A stretch of 34,100 nt of DNA from an uncultured Bacilli bacterium. Lineage in GTDB: Bacteria; Bacillota_I; Bacilli_A; RF39; UBA660. Of the stretch, positions 9,022 through 15,584 are shown piece after piece. The stretch spans positions 1 through 34,100 of the forward strand of contig CAJFEV010000007.1 of assembly GCA_904374795.1 (NCBI GenBank). Direction: 5' to 3'. The position numbers were made by a program, and so were the translations under genes. Below the pieces are notes generated by a model. That model made no database searches. It saw only the letters and a program-made list of their open reading frames with translations, and was not told the origin of the DNA. Positions within the stretch are counted from its first letter, which is position 1; every line of letters starts with the position of its first letter.

Positions 9022-9732
9022 TCAATTCTTAAACAAATTTTGATAGGATTCTACTCCTTCTATAGAAATAGGTAGCAATATCTTACAACCAAACTTTCCA
9101 TTTTTTACTAAAGCAACCAAAACAATGATTGGTGTCTCTGTTAATTTAGAATGTACAAATTGAATCTTTTTAATTCCAAAACCATACTTATTTGCAAAAA
9201 CAATAATTTCATCTAAACGTTCTGGAATATGTACTAAATAAAATCTACCCTTATTTTTTAGCAAACTACCAGCTATTTTAATAAGCTCTTCCAAACGAAT
9301 AGCAATTTCGTGACGCGCAATACTTTTTAAAGAATTATGATTTACAAAATTAGGATGATGATACTTAAAATAAGGTGGATTTGACAGAATTACATCAAAA
9401 TTATTTCCCGGGAAATAATTTTCCAACTCTAAAACATTATCTTCAATAATAGAAATAGCTTGTTCCATTCCATTTTCCTTTATGGATTCTCGAGCTAAAT
9501 TAGCAATTTCTTTCTGAAGCTCTACTCCAACAACCTTCTTTTTATATTTAAAATGAAGTAATATTGGAATAACGCCATTTCCCGTACATAAATCAAGAAT
9601 ATTTTCATCCGATTTCCGAATCGTTGCAAACTCTGCAAGCAAAATAGAATCCAAAGAAAACTTAAATCCTTCTTCGTATTGATAAATCTTTAAATTAGGA
9701 TAATCAAACAACCAATTAAGTTGTTTCTTCAT
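9022..9732 (-). CDS. tRNA1(Val) adenine-N6 methyltransferase-like protein (TrmN6/YabB)
   Basis: 236 aa. SAM-dependent methyltransferase with a motif I-like ILDLCTGNGVIPILL near residues 45-60 and the N6-adenine catalytic motif NPPYF. Family members methylate adenine in tRNA. Its position between ricT and pth matches yabB. Its start overlaps the end of ricT by 17 bp. It ends with TGA, showing that TGA is a stop in this genome. A perfect Noc-binding palindrome (9402-9417) lies inside the coding sequence and encodes the YFPGN stretch just before the NPPY motif region. Confidence 0.85.
   Translation of the reverse strand: MKKQLNWLFDYPNLKIYQYEEGFKFSLDSILLAEFATIRKSDENILDLCTGNGVIPILLHFKYKKKVVGVELQKEIANLARESIKENGMEQAISIIEDNVLELENYFPGNNFDVILSNPPYFKYHHPNFVNHNSLKSIARHEIAIRLEELIKIAGSLLKNKGRFYLVHIPERLDEIIVFANKYGFGIKKIQFVHSKLTETPIIVLVALVKNGKFGCKILLPISIEGVESYQNLFKN
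9402..9417. promoter_or_regulatory. Noc-binding site (NBS) inside trmN6
   Basis: Perfect TATTTCCCGGGAAATA, extended to a 26-bp palindrome (9397-9422). It lies within coding sequence, so it is a protein-binding DNA site constrained by codons. Confidence 0.85.
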
Positions 9733-10507
9733 TATCTAAACCAATCTCCTTTAATTCATCATTAATTAAAACCTTATATTTTCGATTCAAAATATCAACA
9801 CTCTTTACTTTACCTTCTCCATATGGAGTTACAACATCATCTCCAACACTAGGCATTCCTTTAGAAGCTTCAACATATTGCTCATCTTCATATGCCAAAC
9901 AACAAAGAAGTCTACCACATGCTCCATTAATTTTTGAAGGATTTAAAGCCAAATTTTGATTTTTGGCCATATTCATAGTCACGGATTCTAAATGTGTTAA
10001 ATAATTAGCACAACATAAACCTCGACCACAAATACCTATCCCACCGACATGAAAAGCTTTATCACGAGCCCCAACCTGTCTTAATTCAATTCTTGTATGA
10101 TACACACCAGCTAATTTTTTAGCAAGTTCACGAAAATCTACTCGATCATCAGCAAAAAAATTAAAAAGTAATTGCTTTCGATCAAAAGTAAAACTAGCAT
10201 CAATAAAATTCATACTCAAATTTAAATCTTTACTAAATTCACGCGCCTTCTTTAAAGCTTCATCAGCATCTTTCAAATTCTTTAAATATTGCTCATAATC
10301 TTTCTTGGTTGCTATTCGTATAATATTTTTTAAATCATTTTTATATTTAAAAGCTTTTTCTTTATCTAATTTACTAACAACTCTTCCAAATTGCTCTCCT
10401 TTTTCAGTTTCTACAATAACCGTAACTCGATTTGGAATTCGTAAATGTTGCCCATTAAAATAATAAACTTTACCACGATCTTGAAAAACTACACCATATA
10501 CATTCAT
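9716..10507 (-). CDS. ricT: PSP1-domain regulatory protein RicT (YaaT)
   Basis: 263 aa, close to B. subtilis RicT/YaaT (about 275 aa). Residues 60-150 form the PSP1 region. Two Cys clusters, CGRGLCC (Cys160, Cys165, Cys166) and CGRLLCC (Cys197, Cys202, Cys203), match the Fe-S ligands of the RicAFT (Y) complex, which acts on RNase Y-dependent mRNA maturation and on competence, biofilm and sporulation phosphorelay control. It lies directly after holB as in B. subtilis. The yabA gene that normally follows is missing; ricT and trmN6 overlap instead. Confidence 0.93.
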   Translation of the reverse strand: MNVYGVVFQDRGKVYYFNGQHLRIPNRVTVIVETEKGEQFGRVVSKLDKEKAFKYKNDLKNIIRIATKKDYEQYLKNLKDADEALKKAREFSKDLNLSMNFIDASFTFDRKQLLFNFFADDRVDFRELAKKLAGVYHTRIELRQVGARDKAFHVGGIGICGRGLCCANYLTHLESVTMNMAKNQNLALNPSKINGACGRLLCCLAYEDEQYVEASKGMPSVGDDVVTPYGEGKVKSVDILNRKYKVLINDELKEIGLDNEETT

Positions 10508-10509
10508 TT

Positions 10510-11355
10510 CTAATCACCTTCTTCTAAAACAAAACGGTCTAAAACCAAAGAAATATTTAAATTATAATTTAATTCATCTAAAATTTCTAGAATTAATTGA
10601 ATTTTTCGAAAAAAATACTCCGAATTTTTCTTTAATAAAAAGCGAAATTTTTCATTTTCTTCCTGTAATTCAGAAATTTTTAAAGACGAATAATACAAAT
10701 TTTCATAAAGTTTCAATAAAGACTTAAATAACCAAAATGCACATTTTTTATCTTTAATTATAGGAAGAAGAATATCTTTATTATAAAGTAATGCATCATC
10801 ATGAGTCGTTTCTACTTCTAAAGCATAATCCAAGGCTATTTTTTGATATTCACTTGGAATTTCACTCATATCATCCACATCATAATAATCTAAAAGAATT
10901 TGGCAACGACTTTTAATTGTGTCAATGACATTTTCTTTATTATTTGTAACAAAAAAGCCTATAATATGCTCTTCAGGTTCTTCCAAAAATTTTAACATAG
11001 TATTTGCACTAGAAGAATTCAAATTCTCTGCACCCATAATGATATACATATTATATTTAGAAAAAACTGGTTTTGTTTGAAAAGCTTTTTTTAATTCCAA
11101 AATTTGTTCTTTCTTTATATTTTGACCATCAGGATAAATGGTTATTAAACTAGGCAAAGAATTTGTATCAAACAAGTGACATAAATTACAAGTAATACAA
11201 TTTTCTTGAAATTCTTTTGGACAATTTAATACTTTTAAAAAATGAAGAATTGTTTGATAACACTTTTCTTTATCATTTGTTTCAAGCAAAAAAGCATGAG
11301 CTAATTTATTCTCATGATATGCATGAACAAGTTCTTGAAAAATTTTGTTATCCAC
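10510..11355 (-). CDS. holB: DNA polymerase III delta-prime subunit
   Basis: 281 aa clamp-loader subunit. The AAA+ fold has a degenerate P-loop (LLETNDKEKCYQT, no GKT), as expected for delta-prime. There is a four-Cys zinc module (Cys45, Cys53, Cys56, Cys59: ENCITCNLC), an SRC motif (IKSRCQI) and the sensor region EEPEEH. It starts with GTG at 11355 behind GGGTGAGA. It works with DnaX and DnaN, both also in this window. The usual upstream genes tmk, darA and yaaR are absent. Confidence 0.9.
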   Translation of the reverse strand: MDNKIFQELVHAYHENKLAHAFLLETNDKEKCYQTILHFLKVLNCPKEFQENCITCNLCHLFDTNSLPSLITIYPDGQNIKKEQILELKKAFQTKPVFSKYNMYIIMGAENLNSSSANTMLKFLEEPEEHIIGFFVTNNKENVIDTIKSRCQILLDYYDVDDMSEIPSEYQKIALDYALEVETTHDDALLYNKDILLPIIKDKKCAFWLFKSLLKLYENLYYSSLKISELQEENEKFRFLLKKNSEYFFRKIQLILEILDELNYNLNISLVLDRFVLEEGD

Positions 11356-11371
11356 AATCTCTCACCCAAGA

Positions 11372-11566
11372 TTATTTTACTATAAAATACAAAATAATTA
11401 AAGAAGAAAGCCCGGGAACTCCTAATAAACTAACTACTCCAACCGTAATAAGATTAATAGGAATATAAATTTGTAAGGAAGAAATAAAATAATTTAATCC
11501 ATAAAGCATTAAAAAAGCAAATACAATTTTCTTTATTACAGCATAAATTTTCTTTAACATAGGCAT
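11372..11566 (-). CDS. bofA: BofA-family small membrane protein
   Basis: 64 aa with two hydrophobic segments (about residues 12-30 and 36-62). The C-terminal half IPINLITVGVVSLLGVPGL matches the BofA hallmark (IPxNxxT...GxxGxPG). In B. subtilis BofA (87 aa) inhibits SpoIVFB in pro-sigma-K processing and lies just after recR, as here. The protein is shorter at the N-terminus. A GGAG site five bases before the ATG supports the start. It is separated from recR by a terminator. Function here is unproven. Confidence 0.75.
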   Translation of the reverse strand: MPMLKKIYAVIKKIVFAFLMLYGLNYFISSLQIYIPINLITVGVVSLLGVPGLSSLIILYFIVK

Positions 11567-11588
11567 TTATCTCCTAATAAAAGATATG

Positions 11589-11613
11589 AAAAAAATCGGA
11601 TTTTTATTCCGAT
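11589..11613 (-). terminator. Terminator at the end of recR
   Basis: The 6-bp stem ATCGGA/TCCGAT (11608-11613 with 11595-11600) is followed on the minus strand by six T residues. The recR stop codon (11604-11606) lies in the loop. It ends the dnaX-ybaB-recR unit, with possible read-through to bofA. Confidence 0.75.
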
Positions 11614-12209
11614 ATAATTTTTCGATCAAACAATGCTTTATCCAAAGTCATCATATCTAAGTATTCAATCTCAGCTCCCATAGGAATTCCGTGAGAAAGA
11701 CGACTTATTGTAACATCTTTAGATTTAAAAATTTCTTTAATATATAAAATAGTAGTTTCAGCCTCAAGAGAACTTCCTAAAGCTAAAATAAGTTCAGGAT
11801 GATCTAAATTCTCAATTCGACGACTCAAAGAAGATAAATTGATATCTTCTGCGCCCATATTCAGCATAGGAGAAATTAGTCCATTTAAAATATGATAAAC
11901 GCCCTTAAAATTTCCCACTTTTTCAAAAGCAAAAGCACTTTTATAATCTTCTACAACACAAATTAAATTTTTATCTCTTGCTTCATCAGAACAAATTGGA
12001 CAAATCTCTTGATCAGTTAAATATCCACAAATAGAACAAGGATGTAAATTTTTCTTACAATATGAAAGAGAATCTCTTATCAATTCGATATCTTCTAAAG
12101 ACATATCCAATGTAGATAAGGCCATTCTTTCTGCACTTTTTTCACCTATCCCAGGAAATTTCTTAAAAGATTCTACTAACGCTTCAAAATTTTTTGGATA
12201 AACTCCCAT
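11604..12209 (-). CDS. recR: Recombination mediator RecR
   Basis: 201 aa, standard length. A helix-hairpin-helix at the N-terminus (FPGIGEKSAERMA, 18-30), a four-Cys zinc finger (Cys58, Cys61, Cys70, Cys73: CSICG...CPIC) and a Toprim domain starting ICVVEDY. RecR acts with RecF and RecO to load RecA at gaps; recF is also in this window. The start is two bases from the ybaB stop, so they are coupled. Confidence 0.96.
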   Translation of the reverse strand: MGVYPKNFEALVESFKKFPGIGEKSAERMALSTLDMSLEDIELIRDSLSYCKKNLHPCSICGYLTDQEICPICSDEARDKNLICVVEDYKSAFAFEKVGNFKGVYHILNGLISPMLNMGAEDINLSSLSRRIENLDHPELILALGSSLEAETTILYIKEIFKSKDVTISRLSHGIPMGAEIEYLDMMTLDKALFDRKIISE

Positions 12210-12210
12210 T

Positions 12211-12507
12211 TTACATCAAACCATCTAACATTCCAGCATATTGACCCATTTTGGACTGAAATTCTTTATCAATTTTTTGAATTGCATCCTTAGTAGCCAA
12301 TACAATAAAATCTTCTAAAAGTTCAATATCTGAAGCATCTAATCGTTCTTTTTCTATTTTACATCTTACCATTTCTTTTTTACCATTTAACGTAACTTCA
12401 ACAAACTCATATTTCCCGGGAAATAATTGAGCATTAATTTCTTCCTTCTTTTTTTGTAAATCTCTTTGCATTTTTTGAGCTTGTTGCATAATACTTTGCA
12501 TATTCAT
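12211..12507 (-). CDS. YbaB/EbfC nucleoid-associated protein
   Basis: 98 aa, typical length. The N-terminal helix is rich in Met/Gln/Lys (MQSIMQQAQKMQRDLQKKKEE), followed by a beta sheet and DLEL-like ASDIELLEDFIVLATKDA. YbaB dimers bind DNA. dnaX-ybaB-recR is a conserved operon. A perfect Noc site is embedded at 12410-12425 and encodes LFPGKY at the turn after the first helix. The start is supported by GGAGAG. Confidence 0.92.
   Translation of the reverse strand: MNMQSIMQQAQKMQRDLQKKKEEINAQLFPGKYEFVEVTLNGKKEMVRCKIEKERLDASDIELLEDFIVLATKDAIQKIDKEFQSKMGQYAGMLDGLM
12410..12425. promoter_or_regulatory. Noc-binding site (NBS) inside ybaB
   Basis: Perfect TATTTCCCGGGAAATA within coding sequence (reads as LFPGKY on the minus strand). 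Confidence 0.83.
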
Positions 12508-12528
12508 AACAATTTCTCTCCTTTTCTG

Positions 12529-14163
12529 TTAAACCATCTCTATTTTATCACGATTAAATACATTTGTGGCAATTTCTTCAAGTTCTGAATGAACTTTAGG
12601 CTTTAATTCCTCAAGTTCTGCTTCAGAAATAATTTGATATTTTCCACCATTTTTAATTGTTTTAGCGTATTCTTGCTTTTCTTGTTTCCATTCACTTTCA
12701 CTTAAAGAAACAAAATAAACAGGATGATCAAAATAAGATTGTAATTCTAAAGAAAGCTTATCAACGTTTTTATTAATCAAATAAACCGTACTTTCCAACT
12801 TTGAAGATAATATACAATATTTATCAGAAGCAGCAACTACAGATGAATCCAAAACAAAAGACTTAATATTAGGAGAAACATCCTCATCATCAAGTACTTT
12901 TTCCCATACAGATTGAAATAATTTTAAAGATTCCTTTTTGGCTTCAGCAAAACAGTTATTCACACGAATTTTAACCATTTTTTTGATATATTCCTCTTCT
13001 TTTGCTTTATCTTCATTAGATGATGAGTCACTTTCATCCTTAATTGGCATATCTTTTTGAATATTTTCCTCAGAAGAAGCACTTTTTTCTAATATCTTAT
13101 GCACATTTTCTGCATAGTTATCCACATTTTTCACATTTTTATCTTCATATGAACCTACCAAGATCATTTCTATTAAAACAAAAGGATTAATATTAATATT
13201 AATTTTATTTAAACAATCATTTAATTCAAATATAATTTTTTTAATTTGTGAATAACTAAAATTTCCTGTATAAGTATCTGTTGCTATAGAAACGGCTATT
13301 TCAGATAACTGCTGGATAATTTTCTTAATAAAAACCTTATAATCAGATGAGGTATTGGCTAATTCTTGTAATGACTCATGAATTGAAGAAATGTTATGAT
13401 TAGCAACATTTTCTAATAAATCACGAATAAATTTCATAGAAATAGACCCATAATTCGTTAAAATACTATCAATAGTAATTTCTTCCCCTAAAGAAGATAG
13501 CTGATCAAGTAAACTTAAGGCATCTCTCATGCCACCTTCAGATAAATAGGCTATTTCAGTAATTGCTTCATCAGTTATAGCAATATTTTCTTGCTCACAA
13601 ACATAGCGAATTTGCTTAATTAAATCTTCAAGAGAAAATTTCTTAAAATTAAAGCGCTGACAACGAGATAAAATAGTTATCGGAACACTTTCGACATTTG
13701 TAGTAGCCATGATAAAAATAGCATGAGCTGGAGGTTCCTCCAACGTGAGTAATAATGCATTAAAAGCACTAGTTGTCATCATATGAACCTCATCAATAAT
13801 ATAAATTTTATATTTTCCTTCTGTTGGAGCAACTTTTACATTATTAATAAGCTCACGAATGTCATCTACCCCATTATTTGAAGCCGCATCAATTTCAATA
13901 ATATCAGGACTTTGTTCAAAAGATAAACAAGCATTACATTTTCCACAAGCTTCTCCATCTACCAAATGTTCACAATTAATTGTTTTAGCAAAAACTTTAG
14001 CAGTACTTGTTTTACCAGTACCACGTGGCCCCGTAAATAGGTAAGAATGAGCAATTTTATTGTGGATAATCGCGTTTTGAAGCATTTTAACAGTATATTC
14101 TTGACCAACAATATTTTTAAAACAAGTTGGACGATATTTACGATATAAAACTTTATATTCCAT
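12529..14163 (-). CDS. dnaX: DNA polymerase III gamma/tau subunit
   Basis: 544 aa, near the B. subtilis length (563). AAA+ clamp loader: Walker A GPRGTGKT (45-52), zinc module Cys64, Cys73, Cys76, Cys79, Walker B IIDEVHMM (122-129), and sensor SRCQRFNFKKF. A central acidic/lysine-rich linker (about 370-400) leads to the tau C-terminal region. It is followed by ybaB after 21 bp. No internal frameshift signal was noticed. Confidence 0.97.
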   Translation of the reverse strand: MEYKVLYRKYRPTCFKNIVGQEYTVKMLQNAIIHNKIAHSYLFTGPRGTGKTSTAKVFAKTINCEHLVDGEACGKCNACLSFEQSPDIIEIDAASNNGVDDIRELINNVKVAPTEGKYKIYIIDEVHMMTTSAFNALLLTLEEPPAHAIFIMATTNVESVPITILSRCQRFNFKKFSLEDLIKQIRYVCEQENIAITDEAITEIAYLSEGGMRDALSLLDQLSSLGEEITIDSILTNYGSISMKFIRDLLENVANHNISSIHESLQELANTSSDYKVFIKKIIQQLSEIAVSIATDTYTGNFSYSQIKKIIFELNDCLNKINININPFVLIEMILVGSYEDKNVKNVDNYAENVHKILEKSASSEENIQKDMPIKDESDSSSNEDKAKEEEYIKKMVKIRVNNCFAEAKKESLKLFQSVWEKVLDDEDVSPNIKSFVLDSSVVAASDKYCILSSKLESTVYLINKNVDKLSLELQSYFDHPVYFVSLSESEWKQEKQEYAKTIKNGGKYQIISEAELEELKPKVHSELEEIATNVFNRDKIEMV

Positions 14164-14202
14164 AAAAACCCCACTTTCTTATAAAAGAAATCCTTAACTA
14201 TT

Positions 14203-14211
14203 ATTATAGCA
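14203..14211 (-). promoter_or_regulatory. Candidate extended -10 promoter for dnaX
   Basis: TGC followed by TATAAT on the minus strand in the 53-bp tadA-dnaX gap. There is no clear -35, so an extended -10 promoter is proposed. Confidence 0.4.
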
Positions 14212-14216
14212 TAAAA

Positions 14217-14633
14217 CTATCTTTTATCTTTAAAAAAATCACTAAGAATTTTAGAGTACATTTGTTCGTTTTCTTTGCTTTCAAACTTCAAAAATTTACT
14301 CTTAGAAAACTCTTTCTTATAATCCAATTTATCAAGTAAATAATAAACCTTTAAAATGCGTGATTGTTTAATAATTTCAGAACACATAGAACAGGGTTTT
14401 AAAGTAACATATAGTTCACAATCGGACAAATTCCATCTTTCTAAAATTTTAGAAGCTTCTTTTATCACATTAATCTCAGCATGTCCCAAAATGTCATGAT
14501 TATTCTCGCGAGTATTATGCCCTTTTGCTATAATTCTCCCATTTTGAACGATAACAGCTCCAATTGGAACATCTCCTTGTTGATAACTTATTTTAGCCTC
14601 TTCGATGCATATATCTATATAATGATTATTCAT
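14217..14633 (-). CDS. tadA: tRNA-specific adenosine deaminase
   Basis: 138 aa. Converts A34 to inosine in tRNA-Arg(ACG). Zinc and catalytic residues: His51 and Glu53 in HAEINVI, Cys81 and Cys84 in PCSMC. The start is ATG at 14633, with GGAGG seven bases upstream. The longer open frame to 14759 runs through the SRP RNA gene and is not coding. The order SRP RNA-tadA-dnaX keeps the genes of the B. subtilis tadA-scr-dnaX block but with the RNA before tadA. Confidence 0.93.
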   Translation of the reverse strand: MNNHYIDICIEEAKISYQQGDVPIGAVIVQNGRIIAKGHNTRENNHDILGHAEINVIKEASKILERWNLSDCELYVTLKPCSMCSEIIKQSRILKVYYLLDKLDYKKEFSKSKFLKFESKENEQMYSKILSDFFKDKR

Positions 14634-14649
14634 AAATTTCCTCCATAAA

Positions 14650-14724
14650 AAAAGTGCACACAAATAGGGATTGACGTGGCTGCTATCTTCCGATCCTGAC
14701 CAGATTACAATATATTTGTTGCAC
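14650..14724 (-). ncRNA. ffs: Small bacterial SRP RNA (4.5S type)
   Basis: The minus strand holds the domain IV core GTCAGGATCGGAAGATAGCA followed by GCC, with the GGAA tetraloop and the symmetric internal loop bound by Ffh. The flanks pair as a long helix (GTGCAACAAATA with TATTTGTGTGCAC), followed by a T run at 14647-14653 that serves as terminator. At about 75 nt it is the short form without an Alu domain. Together with Ffh it targets membrane proteins. Its 3' T run lies just upstream of the tadA ribosome site, so tadA may be expressed by read-through. Confidence 0.93.
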
Positions 14725-14730
14725 AAGATA

Positions 14731-14759
14731 ATTTTAGCAAAAAAAATATCTACTTTCAA
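14731..14759 (-). promoter_or_regulatory. Promoter of the SRP RNA
   Basis: TTGAAA (14754-14759), a 17-bp spacer and TAAAAT (14731-14736) on the minus strand put the start at G14724, exactly the 5' base of the SRP helix. The promoter ends about 5 bp from the first parS palindrome. Confidence 0.75.
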
Positions 14760-14771
14760 TACATTTTACAA

Positions 14772-14787
14772 TGTTTCACGTGAAACA
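14772..14787. other. parS site 1 (perfect)
   Basis: TGTTTCACGTGAAACA at the centre of a 32-bp perfect palindrome (14764-14795). It has no DnaA-box-like companion and lies next to the SRP RNA promoter. Confidence 0.92.
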
Positions 14788-14842
14788 TTGTAAAAAAGTA
14801 TATATAAAATATAAATATAATAAAAAAAGAGAGTATTTATGA

Positions 14843-14858
14843 TGTTTCACGTGAAACA
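14843..14858. other. parS site 2 (perfect) with TTATAAACA at 14863-14871
   Basis: Perfect 16-mer in a 22-bp palindrome. The DnaA-box-like 9-mer follows after 4 bp. Confidence 0.92.
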
Positions 14859-14875
14859 TCACTTATAAACAAAAT

Positions 14876-14891
14876 TATTTCCCGGGAAATA
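14876..14891. promoter_or_regulatory. Noc-binding site (NBS) inside the parS cluster
   Basis: Perfect TATTTCCCGGGAAATA 17 bp after parS site 2. It differs from parS at the two positions per half-site that separate Noc from ParB binding. Confidence 0.87.
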
Positions 14892-14962
14892 ATTTAAAAT
14901 AAAAATGCAAAACTTATTAATTAACAGTATATAACATTTGTTATATTTTATAAAATATCCTA

Positions 14963-14978
14963 TGTTTCACGTGGAACA
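14963..14978. other. parS site 3 (one mismatch) with TTATTCACA at 14985-14993
   Basis: TGTTTCACGTGGAACA; the 9-mer follows after 6 bp and fits the DnaA-box consensus TTATNCACA. Confidence 0.88.
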
Positions 14979-15065
14979 TTTAGGTTATTCACACAAAATT
15001 CTTAAATAATAATAAAAATAGATCAATAATATATAATAAATAAATTATTAAGTTAAAACATACAA

Positions 15066-15081
15066 TGTTTCACGTGAAACG
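15066..15081. other. parS site 4 (one mismatch) with TTATCCACT at 15085-15093
   Basis: TGTTTCACGTGAAACG; the 9-mer follows after 3 bp. Confidence 0.86.
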
Positions 15082-15222
15082 TTGTTATCCACTAATACTT
15101 TTTACAAAGCATTTTTAAAAATTAAATAAACATAAATATATTCAAGTACATTTTTTTATTTTAAATATATAAAAAAATTAATATTTTATTATAATAACTG
15201 AAATAAAAAGAATATTATGTTA

Positions 15223-15238
15223 TGTTCCACGTGAAACA
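15223..15238. other. parS site 5 (one mismatch) with TTATTCACA at 15245-15253
   Basis: TGTTCCACGTGAAACA; the 9-mer follows after 6 bp. Confidence 0.88.
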
Positions 15239-15336
15239 TAGTAGTTATTCACAAAAAAGTATTATAAAAATAAGTAAAATAAATAATTTTATCAAAATTC
15301 ATTTTCTATTATTTTGAAATTTTAAAAAATTAATAA

Positions 15337-15352
15337 TGTTTCACGTGGAACA
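15337..15352. other. parS site 6 (one mismatch) with TTATAAACA at 15356-15364
   Basis: TGTTTCACGTGGAACA; the 9-mer follows after 3 bp. Confidence 0.88.
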
Positions 15353-15499
15353 TTGTTATAAACAAATATATTTCAAAGAAATAAAATTCAATATAGTTTA
15401 AAGAATAAACATAATTTAAAAATAATAATAGATATCTATGATTAATTATATTTTATCTTAAATAAAATATATAAAAACTATAATAAATTAATCTAATAT

Positions 15500-15515
15500 A
15501 GTTTCACGTGAAACA
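15500..15515. other. parS site 7 (one mismatch) with TTATAAACA at 15520-15528
   Basis: AGTTTCACGTGAAACA (first base changed); the 9-mer follows after 4 bp. Confidence 0.86.
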
Positions 15516-15541
15516 TTGGTTATAAACATTTCTATTTATTA

Positions 15542-15557
15542 TGTTTCACGTGAAACA
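15542..15557. other. parS site 8 (perfect), next to the gyrA terminator
   Basis: Perfect 16-mer. No DnaA-box-like companion; the gyrA terminator T run begins five bases away. Confidence 0.92.
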
Positions 15558-15561
15558 TAAT

Positions 15562-15584
15562 AAAAAAAGAATCATTAAGATTCT
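15562..15584 (-). terminator. gyrA terminator
   Basis: The stem AGAATC/GATTCT (15579-15584 with 15568-15573) encloses the gyrA stop codon in its loop and is followed on the minus strand by a T run. It shields the parS cluster from gyrase transcription. Confidence 0.8.

Larger units (their letters stand above)
14760..15574. other. parS cluster (origin-proximal centromere) with DnaA-box-like modules
   Basis: A gene-free, almost purely A/T stretch of about 800 bp holding eight parS-type palindromes. Three match TGTTTCACGTGAAACA perfectly (14772, 14843, 15542) and five differ by one base (14963, 15066, 15223, 15337, 15500). One perfect Noc site lies at 14876. Six parS sites are followed 3-6 bp later by TTATNNACA. 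The stretch is bounded by the gyrA terminator and the SRP RNA promoter, both reading leftward, so it looks largely untranscribed. ParB (Spo0J) loads at parS and spreads to organise the origin. No ORF of note was seen. Confidence 0.92.

Noticed and set aside
11406-11421. CCCGGG in the bofA-like gene as a Noc site
   Set aside because: The left flank (GAAAG) does not match TATTT and the right flank is poor.
14020-14030. CACGTG in dnaX as a parS core
   Set aside because: The flanks do not continue to GTTTC/GAAAC; it is coding sequence for the conserved GPRGTGKT motif region.
14634-14759. N-terminal extension of tadA to 14759
   Set aside because: The extension lies over the SRP RNA and its promoter; a GGAGG-led ATG at 14633 gives the normal TadA start.
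14760-15574. The parS gap as the main replication origin
   Set aside because: Genes on both sides run leftward, whereas strand direction switches at dnaA/rpmH, which also has the dense true DnaA boxes.
14760-15574. CRISPR-like array (regularly spaced palindromic repeats)
   Set aside because: Spacing is irregular (42-163 bp), the repeats are 16-bp parS sites, and no cas genes are near.
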